From assembly GCF_012911865.1 (NCBI RefSeq), contig NZ_JAAXYH010000012.1, positions 51,742 through 115,741 on the forward strand: DNA of 64,000 bases. The letters run 5' to 3'. A program made the translations under genes and the position numbers. Position 1 is the stretch's first letter. Every line of letters begins with the position of its first letter. This DNA comes from Shewanella salipaludis (GTDB lineage Bacteria; Pseudomonadota; Gammaproteobacteria; Enterobacterales; Shewanellaceae). Of this stretch, positions 18,805-25,821 are shown piece after piece. Under the pieces are notes generated by a model. The model saw only the letters and a program-made list of their open reading frames with translations. It did not search any database and was not told the DNA's origin.

Positions 18805-19104
18805 CTAGGCGTCTTCTTCGTCTTCTTCGTCTTCTTCGTCTTCTTCGTCTTCTTCGTCTTCTTCGTCGAGCAGATTGGCATCTTGCTGCAGTTGATCCAA
18901 CCTATCGAGCAACTTTGTCTCGCGAACCTCAAACTCTTGTTCGGTTATTTCACCGCTTTCCAATCTTCGATAGAGATCGCTCAATTCGGCGGTAATACGT
19001 TCGGCCTCCCCCTCCAGCTCCTCGTGGGCCTGGCGGTGGATCTCCTTAAACAGCCATTTCATTCCTGTGTAGGGAGATAGCAACAGATCGTCCAAGATCA
19101 GCAT
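18805..19104 (-). CDS. gvpG: Gas vesicle protein GvpG
   Basis: A 99-residue, largely helical assembly protein. The GvpG signature is clear at the start (MLILDDLLLSPYTGMKWLFKEIHRQA, written here as a family pattern in two parts: LILDDLLLSP then GMKWLFKEI). A predicted coiled coil spans about 25-75. The last 20 residues are an extreme acidic tail of Asp-Glu-Glu triplets, encoded by six identical 9-bp repeats (18811-18864), unlike ordinary GvpG ends. It starts five bases after gvpF1 ends. Confidence 0.92.
   Translation of the reverse strand: MLILDDLLLSPYTGMKWLFKEIHRQAHEELEGEAERITAELSDLYRRLESGEITEQEFEVRETKLLDRLDQLQQDANLLDEEDEEDEEDEEDEEDEEDA
18811..18864. repeat. Six perfect 9-bp repeats in the end of gvpG
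   Basis: GTCTTCTTC is repeated six times without mismatch (54 bp). On the coding strand it reads as repeated Asp-Glu-Glu codons. The perfect identity suggests recent expansion and probable copy-number variation that keeps the reading frame. Confidence 0.95.
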
Positions 19105-19109
19105 TGGCT

Positions 19110-19910
19110 TCAGCTCCGGCCTGTGATGGCCTTAAGATCGAGATCCACAAAATTATGCGGCGCCCAAGGGCCGTTTAAATCTATGGTATAGCTGTCGTCG
19201 AATATGTCGGCCGCCTCGGCAATCTGCCGCTCAAATGCAGCCAGGTTATCGCGCCGCACCAGGCAGGCAAGGTTCAATACCACCTTTTCATTTTTCGGCG
19301 TATTACTGCAAATCGCATCGCAGCTGGGCAAAATAATCTGCTCCAGCCTTTCTCTGTGGGCCGACCTGGCTTCGTTCACGAGCTTATCGTACATGTGCCC
19401 CAAGTTTATCCGCTCGTCTCTGCCCGGTTTGCTGCCGGTGCCATAGACTTGATCCCTCTGGCGGCGCAATTCAGGATATTGCCTGACGAAGTACTCATAG
19501 ATGTCGGGCACGTTCCAGCTCACCCTGAGTCCCATTTCCACCCTGTCCTGCAGCCGCTCCAGCTGCTCAACCAGTTGGTGTTTATATTGGGAAAGGAAAC
19601 GCTGAATCGCGCGATCGCCCGCGGCTATGGTGCCGAAGCGAACGGGAAGCACTGTGGTCTGACTCATGAGCCGTTTGAGTATTTCACTGTGGGCCATGAT
19701 GTTGCGCCTATCCGGCCTGAGTTGGGTCGAGGGCAGATCGCTTATCACGACACCTACGCCTTCTGCATTCAGGCTATAGATGGGGGCCTTGTTGATGCCA
19801 AACAAATCGTCCAGATCATCATCCAAAGCACCTGCGGTGACCGCATAGATGAGTTTGGCCTTGGTTTTATTTTTCCCGCCGGTTCTGACAGCCCTGTTGC
19901 TGATGGTCAT
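19110..19910 (-). CDS. gvpF1: Gas vesicle protein GvpF/GvpL family (first paralog)
   Basis: The 266-residue protein has the two-domain GvpF/L layout: an N-terminal strand region (KLIYAVTAG), the central motif TTVLPVRFGTIA and a C-terminal VNLACLVRR-like stretch ending in DLNGPWAPHNFVDLDL (sites seen as LNLACLVRRDN and LNGPWAPHNFV). GvpF is a GvpA-binding assembly protein. AAGGAATCGCT precedes the ATG. It is one of three divergent paralogs in the cluster; this one sits with the structural genes, next to gvpG. Confidence 0.93.
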   Translation of the reverse strand: MTISNRAVRTGGKNKTKAKLIYAVTAGALDDDLDDLFGINKAPIYSLNAEGVGVVISDLPSTQLRPDRRNIMAHSEILKRLMSQTTVLPVRFGTIAAGDRAIQRFLSQYKHQLVEQLERLQDRVEMGLRVSWNVPDIYEYFVRQYPELRRQRDQVYGTGSKPGRDERINLGHMYDKLVNEARSAHRERLEQIILPSCDAICSNTPKNEKVVLNLACLVRRDNLAAFERQIAEAADIFDDSYTIDLNGPWAPHNFVDLDLKAITGRS

Positions 19911-19987
19911 AGCGATTCCTTGCTTTGTGTTTCAATCTCAATCCAGGGCAGCTTGCCGCCGCAGCATGCTCTCTATGCCATATAGGC

Positions 19988-20179
19988 TCAGACAATCCCC
20001 TGTTCCTCGGCAAGCTGTTTCTTCTGTACCGGACCGACACGCTTTACCAGACTATTTTCGATCTTCACCTCATGGACCTCACCACAGATCCAGCACTTCA
20101 CAGGTCCCTCATAGTCTTGGTAGGCGTCGGTTAAGTCGAATAGATGACCGCAGGATATACAATTGATTCGGATTTTCAT
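19988..20179 (-). CDS. Small zinc-ribbon protein inside the gas vesicle operon
   Basis: The 63-residue product has two CXXC knuckles, C7-C10 (CISC) and C29-C32 (CWIC), the geometry of a zinc ribbon or rubredoxin-like fold. Its tail is basic/polar (KRVGPVQKKQLAEEQ). GAGAGGGATCCC precedes the ATG. It lies between the gvpV-like gene and gvpF1 on the same strand with short gaps, so it should be co-transcribed with them. I know no named gas vesicle protein of this kind. A role as an adaptor, assembly factor or regulator is possible but unproven. Confidence 0.82.
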   Translation of the reverse strand: MKIRINCISCGHLFDLTDAYQDYEGPVKCWICGEVHEVKIENSLVKRVGPVQKKQLAEEQGIV

Positions 20180-20306
20180 TTTGGGATCCCTCTCTGGTGT
20201 TGCTCTTTAAATCCATTCACGGCCCCAGCCTACCGCTTTGATGCCAGGGTCTACGCTGAAGTGTAGACGCAAAAATCAGCCCGGGTGAAACTTATTTCAC
20301 CCGGCT

Positions 20307-20639
20307 TCAATAGCGCAATTTAAACCCCCGCTTGGGGCCTGAGGCGGCACTATTATTGGCGGCATCCACCTTGTCGGCACCCACTTCGGTTGCCGTCAAC
20401 GCCTCTATGCCGCGGCGCAGCATGTCGATTTCAGCATCGATACTCTGTAGGCGGTGGTTGATGGTATTCATCCGCTCCAGTACATTGTCCCTTTCTTTCT
20501 GGCGCCTGAGTTTCTCCATCTCCAGAGTGCCGAGTTTCAGGTAAATCTGATACACCTTCTGCCCGGATACCCCACGGCCACTCAAGGTACGTATATCAAC
20601 CAGCCCCTTGATGGTGGGCTTGCGCTTTGACATCGTCAT
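20307..20639 (-). CDS. gvpV: GvpV-like gas vesicle protein, by position
   Basis: The 110-residue protein starts with a basic segment (MTMSKRKPTIKGLVDIRTLSG), then a helical region with heptad character (about 35-80; LGTLEMEKLRRQKERDNVLE), and ends in an Ala/Ser-rich linker and a basic tail. GGAGG lies eight bases before the ATG at 20639. In Serratia sp. ATCC 39006 the gene between gvpN and gvpF1 is gvpV; this gene has the same slot, and the name rests mainly on that. Its biochemical role is unknown. Confidence 0.75.
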   Translation of the reverse strand: MTMSKRKPTIKGLVDIRTLSGRGVSGQKVYQIYLKLGTLEMEKLRRQKERDNVLERMNTINHRLQSIDAEIDMLRRGIEALTATEVGADKVDAANNSAASGPKRGFKLRY

Positions 20640-20670
20640 CTTCTATACCTCCATTGTCAGCTTGCATCCC

Positions 20671-21651
20671 CTAGGCGGCGGGAGATTTCTTTTCCGCAGG
20701 ACAGATTCTGGCGATCAGCTTTTCCAGCCGTTTGCTCAGCGTGACTTGACCCGCCGCAGATTCCTCAGTGCCATACATACACAACACGTCCAGACAAGCC
20801 CGGTGGAAGAAAGCATTACCGCGGCAAGCATGCTCTCCCTTGAGCGCCAGAATACGAGCTATGGCGATGGAGGCGCGTACCGTAGGTATACGCTTGTTAT
20901 TTTTGAGCCGGCGAAAATCGGCGACGATATCGACAATACAGCCGGCCTCCTCCGGAGCTATCCCGGATTTTGCCACTGCCACCCGCACTTCCGTGTCCCT
21001 GTCCGGATAATCCAGTTTGATGGTGACCATGCGGTCGATCAGCGCATCTTGGGTGGCATGGGTGCCGGCGTATTCTTGTGGGTTGGAGGTGAAAATGGCT
21101 TTGAAGTTCGGATTCACCTCGAGGTACCCCTCACCCATGGCGCGCAGGCCTGGGAGGTTCAAGATGCCCTCTTCGAGGATACTGAGCAGCACATTGTTGG
21201 CTTCGGCGGTGGAACGATTGAATTCATCATAGATCAGCGTATCACCGTTGCGGCAGCAGGTTGTCAGGCGATTATCGACCCACAGGCTCTTCAGCTCTTC
21301 CTCTTCCCGCAACACGGAATGGATGAAATTATCCACCAGGCGATTTTTTCGATAACCCGACTCCTTGCCGATGAGATCTGAACTGCTGAATTCATGATTG
21401 CCATGGATCAGCATCACAGGCCGTCGCAGCTGTGCGGCTATGTGAAACGCCAGGGTGGTTTTTCCCGTGCCGGCGGGACCGGCAAAGTGAACCGGGCAGC
21501 CGGCGTTAAGATAAGCCAGCGCGCGTTCGGTGATTTCGCGAATGTAAGGCGTTTGCACGAACTCCTCGCTGGCCTCGGGATAGAGGTGATCGTCTCCTGA
21601 AGGTTCGCTCTTGATTGCCGTGACCAATGTACTCACTGTGTTGCTTCCCAT
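20671..21651 (-). CDS. gvpN: Gas vesicle AAA+ ATPase GvpN
   Basis: GvpN is a MoxR-type AAA+ ATPase that promotes growth or widening of vesicles. The 326-residue product has Walker A GPAGTGKT (58-65), Walker B DTLIYDEFNR (136-145), sensor-1 AIFTSNPQEYAG and an arginine finger region DALIDRM. The start at 21651 has AAGGAG ten bases upstream and is favoured over the codon at 21738, which would extend into the gvpA-gvpN spacer. No gvpC lies between it and gvpA1, as it does in several other clusters. Confidence 0.94.
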   Translation of the reverse strand: MGSNTVSTLVTAIKSEPSGDDHLYPEASEEFVQTPYIREITERALAYLNAGCPVHFAGPAGTGKTTLAFHIAAQLRRPVMLIHGNHEFSSSDLIGKESGYRKNRLVDNFIHSVLREEEELKSLWVDNRLTTCCRNGDTLIYDEFNRSTAEANNVLLSILEEGILNLPGLRAMGEGYLEVNPNFKAIFTSNPQEYAGTHATQDALIDRMVTIKLDYPDRDTEVRVAVAKSGIAPEEAGCIVDIVADFRRLKNNKRIPTVRASIAIARILALKGEHACRGNAFFHRACLDVLCMYGTEESAAGQVTLSKRLEKLIARICPAEKKSPAA

Positions 21652-21775
21652 AAGCTTGTCGCTCCTTGACACTCTGTGTCGCAATTGAGCAAAGCCGCGG
21701 CTGCCGGCTAAAGCGTCTTTTTCAACGGCCTGTCTCAACAGTCCGTCTCAACAGCCTGAGTCATAAATGAAACAC

Positions 21776-21822
21776 AGCCTTTTCACCATAGGCCTCCATT
21801 GGAAACCTGTGACGAAAAGGCT
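21776..21822. other. Stem-loop between gvpA1 and gvpN
   Basis: AGCCTTTTC (21776-21784) and GAAAAGGCT (21814-21822) form a perfect 9-bp inverted repeat across 29 bp, starting 16 bp after the gvpA1 stop. There is no T run in the transcribed direction. It could protect gvpA1 mRNA or reduce read-through, giving more GvpA than the downstream proteins. Confidence 0.55.
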
Positions 21823-21838
21823 ACCCAGAATACACTCC

Positions 21839-22057
21839 CTATGCTGGCGCCGCCGCGCTGGCCGTCAGGCCGATGGCTTCGGCGTATTTCAAGTAAGTCT
21901 CAACGGATGCGACAACCACACGCGCCTCGATGGACAAGAGTTCAATGCCTACCAGAGATACTTTGATGAAGGCATCGACAACGATCCCTTTATCAAGAAT
22001 ACGATCAACAACTTCGGCAAGGCCCGATGAATCAGTCGATTTTTGAATGTTAGCCAT
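21839..22057 (-). CDS. gvpA1: Major gas vesicle shell protein GvpA
   Basis: The 72-residue hydrophobic protein polymerises into the ribbed wall of gas vesicles. It matches GvpA closely: [38 protein letters not shown] and [16 protein letters not shown]. The ATG at 22057 is preceded by AAGGAG eight bases away; a TTG two codons earlier is rejected. It is first in the structural block, directly behind a sigma-54-type promoter, IHF site and inverted repeat. Confidence 0.97.
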   Translation of the reverse strand: MANIQKSTDSSGLAEVVDRILDKGIVVDAFIKVSLVGIELLSIEARVVVASVETYLKYAEAIGLTASAAAPA

Positions 22058-22152
22058 TTCCAAATCTCCTTATGGAAAAGTGCGAATAGTCGATCACAGA
22101 GAAGTTAGTGATCGGCGTGTTACAAACATTTCTCAGAATGTCATACTGGTTA

Positions 22153-22169
22153 TGCAACCGTTACGCCAA
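22153..22169 (-). promoter_or_regulatory. Sigma-54 promoter of gvpA1
   Basis: On the minus strand the sequence reads TTGGCGTAACGGTTGCA. Against the consensus TTGGCACNNNNNTTGCA, the invariant GG at -24 and GC at -12 have the exact spacing and only the AC after TGGC differs. Transcription would start near 22142, leaving a leader of about 85 nt before gvpA1. Confidence 0.82.
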
Positions 22170-22195
22170 GAGAAAACCTGGCGCAAAAATAAAAA

Positions 22196-22208
22196 TAACA
22201 AGCTGATT
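22196..22208 (-). promoter_or_regulatory. IHF-type binding site
   Basis: The minus strand reads AATCAGCTTGTTA, a perfect match to the IHF consensus WATCARNNNNTTR, next to an A-rich tract. It lies about -54 to -66, between the sigma-54 promoter and the upstream inverted repeat, where IHF bends DNA in many enhancer-dependent promoters. Confidence 0.65.
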
Positions 22209-22224
22209 TAAAACGCTAAATAGA

Positions 22225-22249
22225 CGGATTGAGCACGGGTGACAATCCG
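22225..22249. promoter_or_regulatory. Candidate enhancer (activator site) of gvpA1
   Basis: CGGATTG (22225-22231) and CAATCCG (22243-22249) form a perfect 7-bp inverted repeat separated by 11 bp, centred about 95 bp upstream of the predicted transcription start. Size and position fit a binding site for an NtrC-type activator dimer such as the GvrA-like protein at 28566-30068. Confidence 0.6.
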
Positions 22250-22262
22250 GAGGCAGGGCTAA

Positions 22263-22289
22263 GTGGCACCAGGAGTATGGCGTTGCCAC
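22263..22289. promoter_or_regulatory. Second inverted repeat upstream of gvpA1
   Basis: GTGGCA (22263-22268) and TGCCAC (22284-22289) form a 6-bp inverted repeat over 15 bp, centred near -134. It could be a second activator site or the 3' hairpin of the upstream operon; the arms differ from those at 22225-22249. It lies in the 323-bp gap between gvrC and gvpA1, which holds no gene. Confidence 0.4.
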
Positions 22290-22386
22290 CCTAGTATGGA
22301 ATCCGTGCCTCATAGGGTAATACAGGCCGAATCTGTGGCTGCTCGAATGCCGTCATTCCCAGGCGGCAGCCGGGCGGCTTTGATGG

Positions 22387-22770
22387 CTAAGCCAGCCCTG
22401 CCAACACGGCCAGAATGTCGCCATTGGTAAAGGGCTTGGCGATGAAATGGGAAATGGTATCGCTCTCGAGCGCCCGCAGGATCGCGGGATCGTCGGGATA
22501 ATAGTAACCCGACACCAGAATGATCGGCATCGCAGGCTCGAGCTCACGCAACTGCTGCGCCAACTGCAGACCGTCAATGTCCGGCAGCTTGGCATCCAAA
22601 AATGCCAGCCGGAAGCGCTGTTGCCGCAGCGCCGCCAGGGCGGCCATCCCAGTTGGCACGCTGACCGCAGTGTAGCCTCCGGTCAGCAACAAATGTTCCA
22701 TGACCCAGGCTATGCCGGGCTCATCATCGACTATGAGGCAGTCGAGCAGTGGTTGAGAAGACGCTGTCAT
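22387..22770 (-). CDS. gvrC: Single-domain response regulator, GvrC-like
   Basis: A 127-residue stand-alone receiver domain. The acidic pocket is D15-D16, the phosphorylation site is D59 (LAFLDAKLPD), the switch residue is the serine in ILVSGYYY and the conserved lysine is in HFIAKPF. With no output domain it could act as a phosphate shuttle or sink, or bind a partner protein. The start overlaps the kinase gene stop by four bases. In Serratia sp. ATCC 39006 the last regulatory gene is gvrC. Confidence 0.88.
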   Translation of the reverse strand: MTASSQPLLDCLIVDDEPGIAWVMEHLLLTGGYTAVSVPTGMAALAALRQQRFRLAFLDAKLPDIDGLQLAQQLRELEPAMPIILVSGYYYPDDPAILRALESDTISHFIAKPFTNGDILAVLAGLA

Positions 22771-24266
22771 AGCAACGGCAGCGACACGGTAAAGGTGGTG
22801 CCCTGGCCGGGCTGACTGTCGACACTGATACTGCCCAGGTGTTGCTTGACGATGGAATAGCAGAGGGAAAGCCCCAGCCCAACCCCCTGTCCCACAGGAG
22901 AGGTGGTATGAAAGGGATCGAAGATCTTGTCCAGTGCATCCTCGGCAATACCTGTGCCCGTGTCTTTGATAGAAATCCGCGCTTCCCCGCCCTGTTGCTC
23001 CAGGGTGATATGCAACTCACCGCCCTCAGGCATGGCATTGATGGCATTGAGCAGCAAATTCATGAACACCTGCTGCAGCAAGCTGAAGACCCCGGACACG
23101 GGCGGGCAGCGCTCCGGCAGCTGACAGATTATCTTGATCTTATGGACCTTGGCCTGGTTGGCCGCCAGGGTAATGGTTTCGGACAGCACAGTTGCCAGCG
23201 CCACAGGGGCCATTTTTTGTTTATCGGACGGCCGGGAAAAACGCAACAGGTTCTCTATTATGCTGGAGGCCTTCTGCAGGCTGGCCTGAATTTTTTCGGC
23301 ACACTCGGTACGAAATTCCGCTGCCAGGCCGTCCTCCATCAGAAACTGGGCCGCCGAAGAGCAAACCGCCAGCGGGTTGCGGATCTCATGGGCAATGCCG
23401 CCGGCCATCACTCCCAGGGCGGCGAGTTTTTGCGAGCGGCGTTGCTCCGCCTCTAACTTGCGTTGTTCGGTCAGATCCCGGCCGACGGCGACTATGCCCA
23501 CTGTCAGGGCGTCATCGTCTTTCATGGGGGAGAATACCCAGGCGACCGGAATTTCACTGCCCTTCTCCGGCATCAATTCCCATTCGGCGGTCAGGGGACG
23601 GGCACTGCGGCGCATCCGGTGGAAGAGGTTCTTGATGTCTGAATGAGCAGCCGAATGACAGAACTCGAAAAAGAACTGCCCCTTCACCCTGGAAAAAGCG
23701 AAGCCAGAGAGTTTTTCCGCCGCGGTGTTCCAGGTCAGGATGCGTCCTTCGGTATCCAAGGACAGCACCAGATCGCTGGCGCTTTCCACCACACTGGCAA
23801 GATGACACTCCATCCGCCGCATCTCTTCACTGAGCCTAACCTGTTCGGTAACGTCCTCCATCAGCAACATCACCTGTTCCTCCCGCGTGCCCGAGACAAT
23901 GGGGAAAATGCGGTAGTAATAGGTTCGAAACGGCATTCCCGGCGCCCGGTAAGCCATGCGCTGACCACTGGAGGGTTTGTTGCTCTTGAATACCTCGAGG
24001 ATCCGCCGTTTGATATCCGTACGCTCGAGGATCACCGAGGGAAAGACTTCAGCCAGAGTGCAGCCTATGGTATCCGACAGGCTGCGCTGACTGCGGGTCA
24101 GGAAGTTGCGGTTGACCGAGGTCACCCGCAGCTTACTATCGATCAGCAATACCGACGAAGGAATCGCATTGAGCAGCATGTCGTAGAGCTGCTTGTATTG
24201 TTCCTGATCGCCGCCTCTCGAGCCGCTCTCTTGGGCTCCATGGGATTGAGACGCTTGTCCACTCAT
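22767..24266 (-). CDS. gvrB: Soluble PAS-PAS sensor histidine kinase, GvrB-like
   Basis: The 499-residue protein has no membrane segment. Two PAS domains (about 24-140 and 153-265) precede a dimerisation helix with the H-box GIAHEIRNPL (His293), then an ATPase domain with N-box MNLLLNAINAMPEGG, G1 DTGTGIAEDALDKIF and G2 GVGLGLSLCYS. The layout is that of NtrB-type kinases, and the natural partner is the NtrC-like GvrA in the same operon or the receiver encoded right after it. An intracellular signal is implied by the lack of membrane segments. It overlaps both neighbours by four bases. Confidence 0.93.
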   Translation of the reverse strand: MSGQASQSHGAQESGSRGGDQEQYKQLYDMLLNAIPSSVLLIDSKLRVTSVNRNFLTRSQRSLSDTIGCTLAEVFPSVILERTDIKRRILEVFKSNKPSSGQRMAYRAPGMPFRTYYYRIFPIVSGTREEQVMLLMEDVTEQVRLSEEMRRMECHLASVVESASDLVLSLDTEGRILTWNTAAEKLSGFAFSRVKGQFFFEFCHSAAHSDIKNLFHRMRRSARPLTAEWELMPEKGSEIPVAWVFSPMKDDDALTVGIVAVGRDLTEQRKLEAEQRRSQKLAALGVMAGGIAHEIRNPLAVCSSAAQFLMEDGLAAEFRTECAEKIQASLQKASSIIENLLRFSRPSDKQKMAPVALATVLSETITLAANQAKVHKIKIICQLPERCPPVSGVFSLLQQVFMNLLLNAINAMPEGGELHITLEQQGGEARISIKDTGTGIAEDALDKIFDPFHTTSPVGQGVGLGLSLCYSIVKQHLGSISVDSQPGQGTTFTVSLPLL

Positions 24267-24985
24267 AAGATATCCTCCAGTAACCTGTCCATGTCGCCGT
24301 CAACTTGATGCACAAAATGATAGGCCGGCCAGGGACCGCTCAATAACAACCGGTACGGCACGGCAGCGATAATGCCCTCAATCGCGCGGCTGAAAGCGTC
24401 CAGCCGTTGTCGCCGAACCAGGTAATGCAGCGAGAAGACCTGGCGATCGCCCAAGGTACCGGATTCACTGCGGCTGTCGCTGTAATGCCCCTGCAACCCG
24501 GCATCCAGCATACGCCGGATCTGCTCCAGCTCCCGGCGTTGCCGGCCCCCGGTCGCATAATGATCGCGGCGCCATTGCAGGTAGTCAGCCCCGGTGGCGA
24601 CCGGCCGCGAGGGCGTATCCTGTGGTTGCGGCGGCAACAGGATCCGCAGCGTCATCTCGGCGCAGGCCTCGACTCGCGCCAGCTGATCCAGATAGTCCAG
24701 ATGATGGCTCTGCAGCAAACGCTTCACGGCCGCCAGGGTCGCGAAACGGGCACCGTACCTCATGGGAAGCAAGTCATATTGCCTGTGCAGGGCCTCAACT
24801 ATCGCGCCATAACGCAGCAGAGTGTCAACATCCGGCTCCATGTCACCGGCGGCGCAGGCAGCGACGGCCGCACTCAGCCCCTGACTGGTCACCCACAGGA
24901 TGGGCTGCTGCGCCACCACCGTCGGCAGCGGAGACATGGCGGTGCCGCAGCCGCTATGCAACACACAATAGAGGAGATAACTCAT
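24263..24985 (-). CDS. gvpF3: Gas vesicle protein GvpF/GvpL family (third paralog)
   Basis: The 240-residue GvpF/L protein begins MSYLLYCVLHSG and holds the family block DLLPMRYGARFATL (the equivalent of LPVRFGT) and a C-terminal LLSGPWPAYHFV. The central and C-terminal motifs are more divergent than in gvpF1 or gvpF2. The start overlaps gvpF2 and the end overlaps the kinase gene, each by four bases, so its translation is coupled on both sides. Confidence 0.9.
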   Translation of the reverse strand: MSYLLYCVLHSGCGTAMSPLPTVVAQQPILWVTSQGLSAAVAACAAGDMEPDVDTLLRYGAIVEALHRQYDLLPMRYGARFATLAAVKRLLQSHHLDYLDQLARVEACAEMTLRILLPPQPQDTPSRPVATGADYLQWRRDHYATGGRQRRELEQIRRMLDAGLQGHYSDSRSESGTLGDRQVFSLHYLVRRQRLDAFSRAIEGIIAAVPYRLLLSGPWPAYHFVHQVDGDMDRLLEDIL

Positions 24986-25794
24986 TCGGAAGACTCACAG
25001 AAACTGTAGGGAGGCCAGGGGCCGGTGCACTGAAGCGTCAGTCCCTGGGGGCCCAGGGTCTGGTTCAGGTGAGCTATATGTGCATGAAAAGCATCGGTCG
25101 CCGATTCGGTTACCAGGAAGGCCCAGTTCAGTATCACCTCGGTCTGCTGTTCGGCCACCGCGAGTATTTTGCGCTGGGAGAAACCGTCGGCCAGCTCAGC
25201 CAACTGAGCCGCAATATCCGTACATGTCGACTGCAGCCACAGCTTGAGCCGCTGCTCCGCCTCCCGCCGGATACGCTGCTCCTGCAGGTGCCGCATGCCG
25301 GGTGAGGACGACAGACCCTGTTGCTGTTGCGCTAGCTGTTGGCTGAAGAGCGCCTGTATCGCCACTCCCCTGTCCAGTTGCCCCTTAAGTGCCCATTCCG
25401 TTCGTCCGGCCACGGCAGCCAGGCTGCGATGGATCAAGGCATAGCGCTGACTGATCTCCTGCTGCAGGCTTTGGCGGGAAGAGAACAGGGTACCGAAACG
25501 CACGGGAAACACGGGAGAGTGGCGCATCGCCTCTTCGATCACCCGCTCATGTCGATAGGCTCGTGGCAGGAGCCAGGCAATATCCTCCGTCGAAGGGGTC
25601 GGATGCTCGGCCGTGAAGCTGGCGCTGGACACCCGGCTGAGCACGGCGGCAATCTCCCCCCATGGGTAGATAAATACGTCGCTGCGCTCATCGAGAGCCG
25701 GCGCCGCTATGGCTTCGAGCCGCCCTGCCTGCACGAAGCAATAGAGGTAGAGCGCACCCTGGGACACAGGCTGCGCCTGGGGATCATTCTGCAT
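24982..25794 (-). CDS. gvpF2: Gas vesicle protein GvpF/GvpL family (second paralog)
   Basis: The 270-residue protein has the GvpF/L features: an initial strand ALYLYCFVQAG, a SPVFPVRFGTLFSS motif near residue 95, a central helix-rich insert with a glutamine run (QQLAQQQQG) and a C-terminal NWAFLVTES and CTGPWPPYSF. It would bind GvpA during vesicle assembly. It follows the AAA+ gene by 27 bp and overlaps gvpF3. Confidence 0.92.
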   Translation of the reverse strand: MQNDPQAQPVSQGALYLYCFVQAGRLEAIAAPALDERSDVFIYPWGEIAAVLSRVSSASFTAEHPTPSTEDIAWLLPRAYRHERVIEEAMRHSPVFPVRFGTLFSSRQSLQQEISQRYALIHRSLAAVAGRTEWALKGQLDRGVAIQALFSQQLAQQQQGLSSSPGMRHLQEQRIRREAEQRLKLWLQSTCTDIAAQLAELADGFSQRKILAVAEQQTEVILNWAFLVTESATDAFHAHIAHLNQTLGPQGLTLQCTGPWPPYSFCESSE

Positions 25795-25821
25795 AAGGTC
25801 TTCCCTGACTGTGACTCGGTT

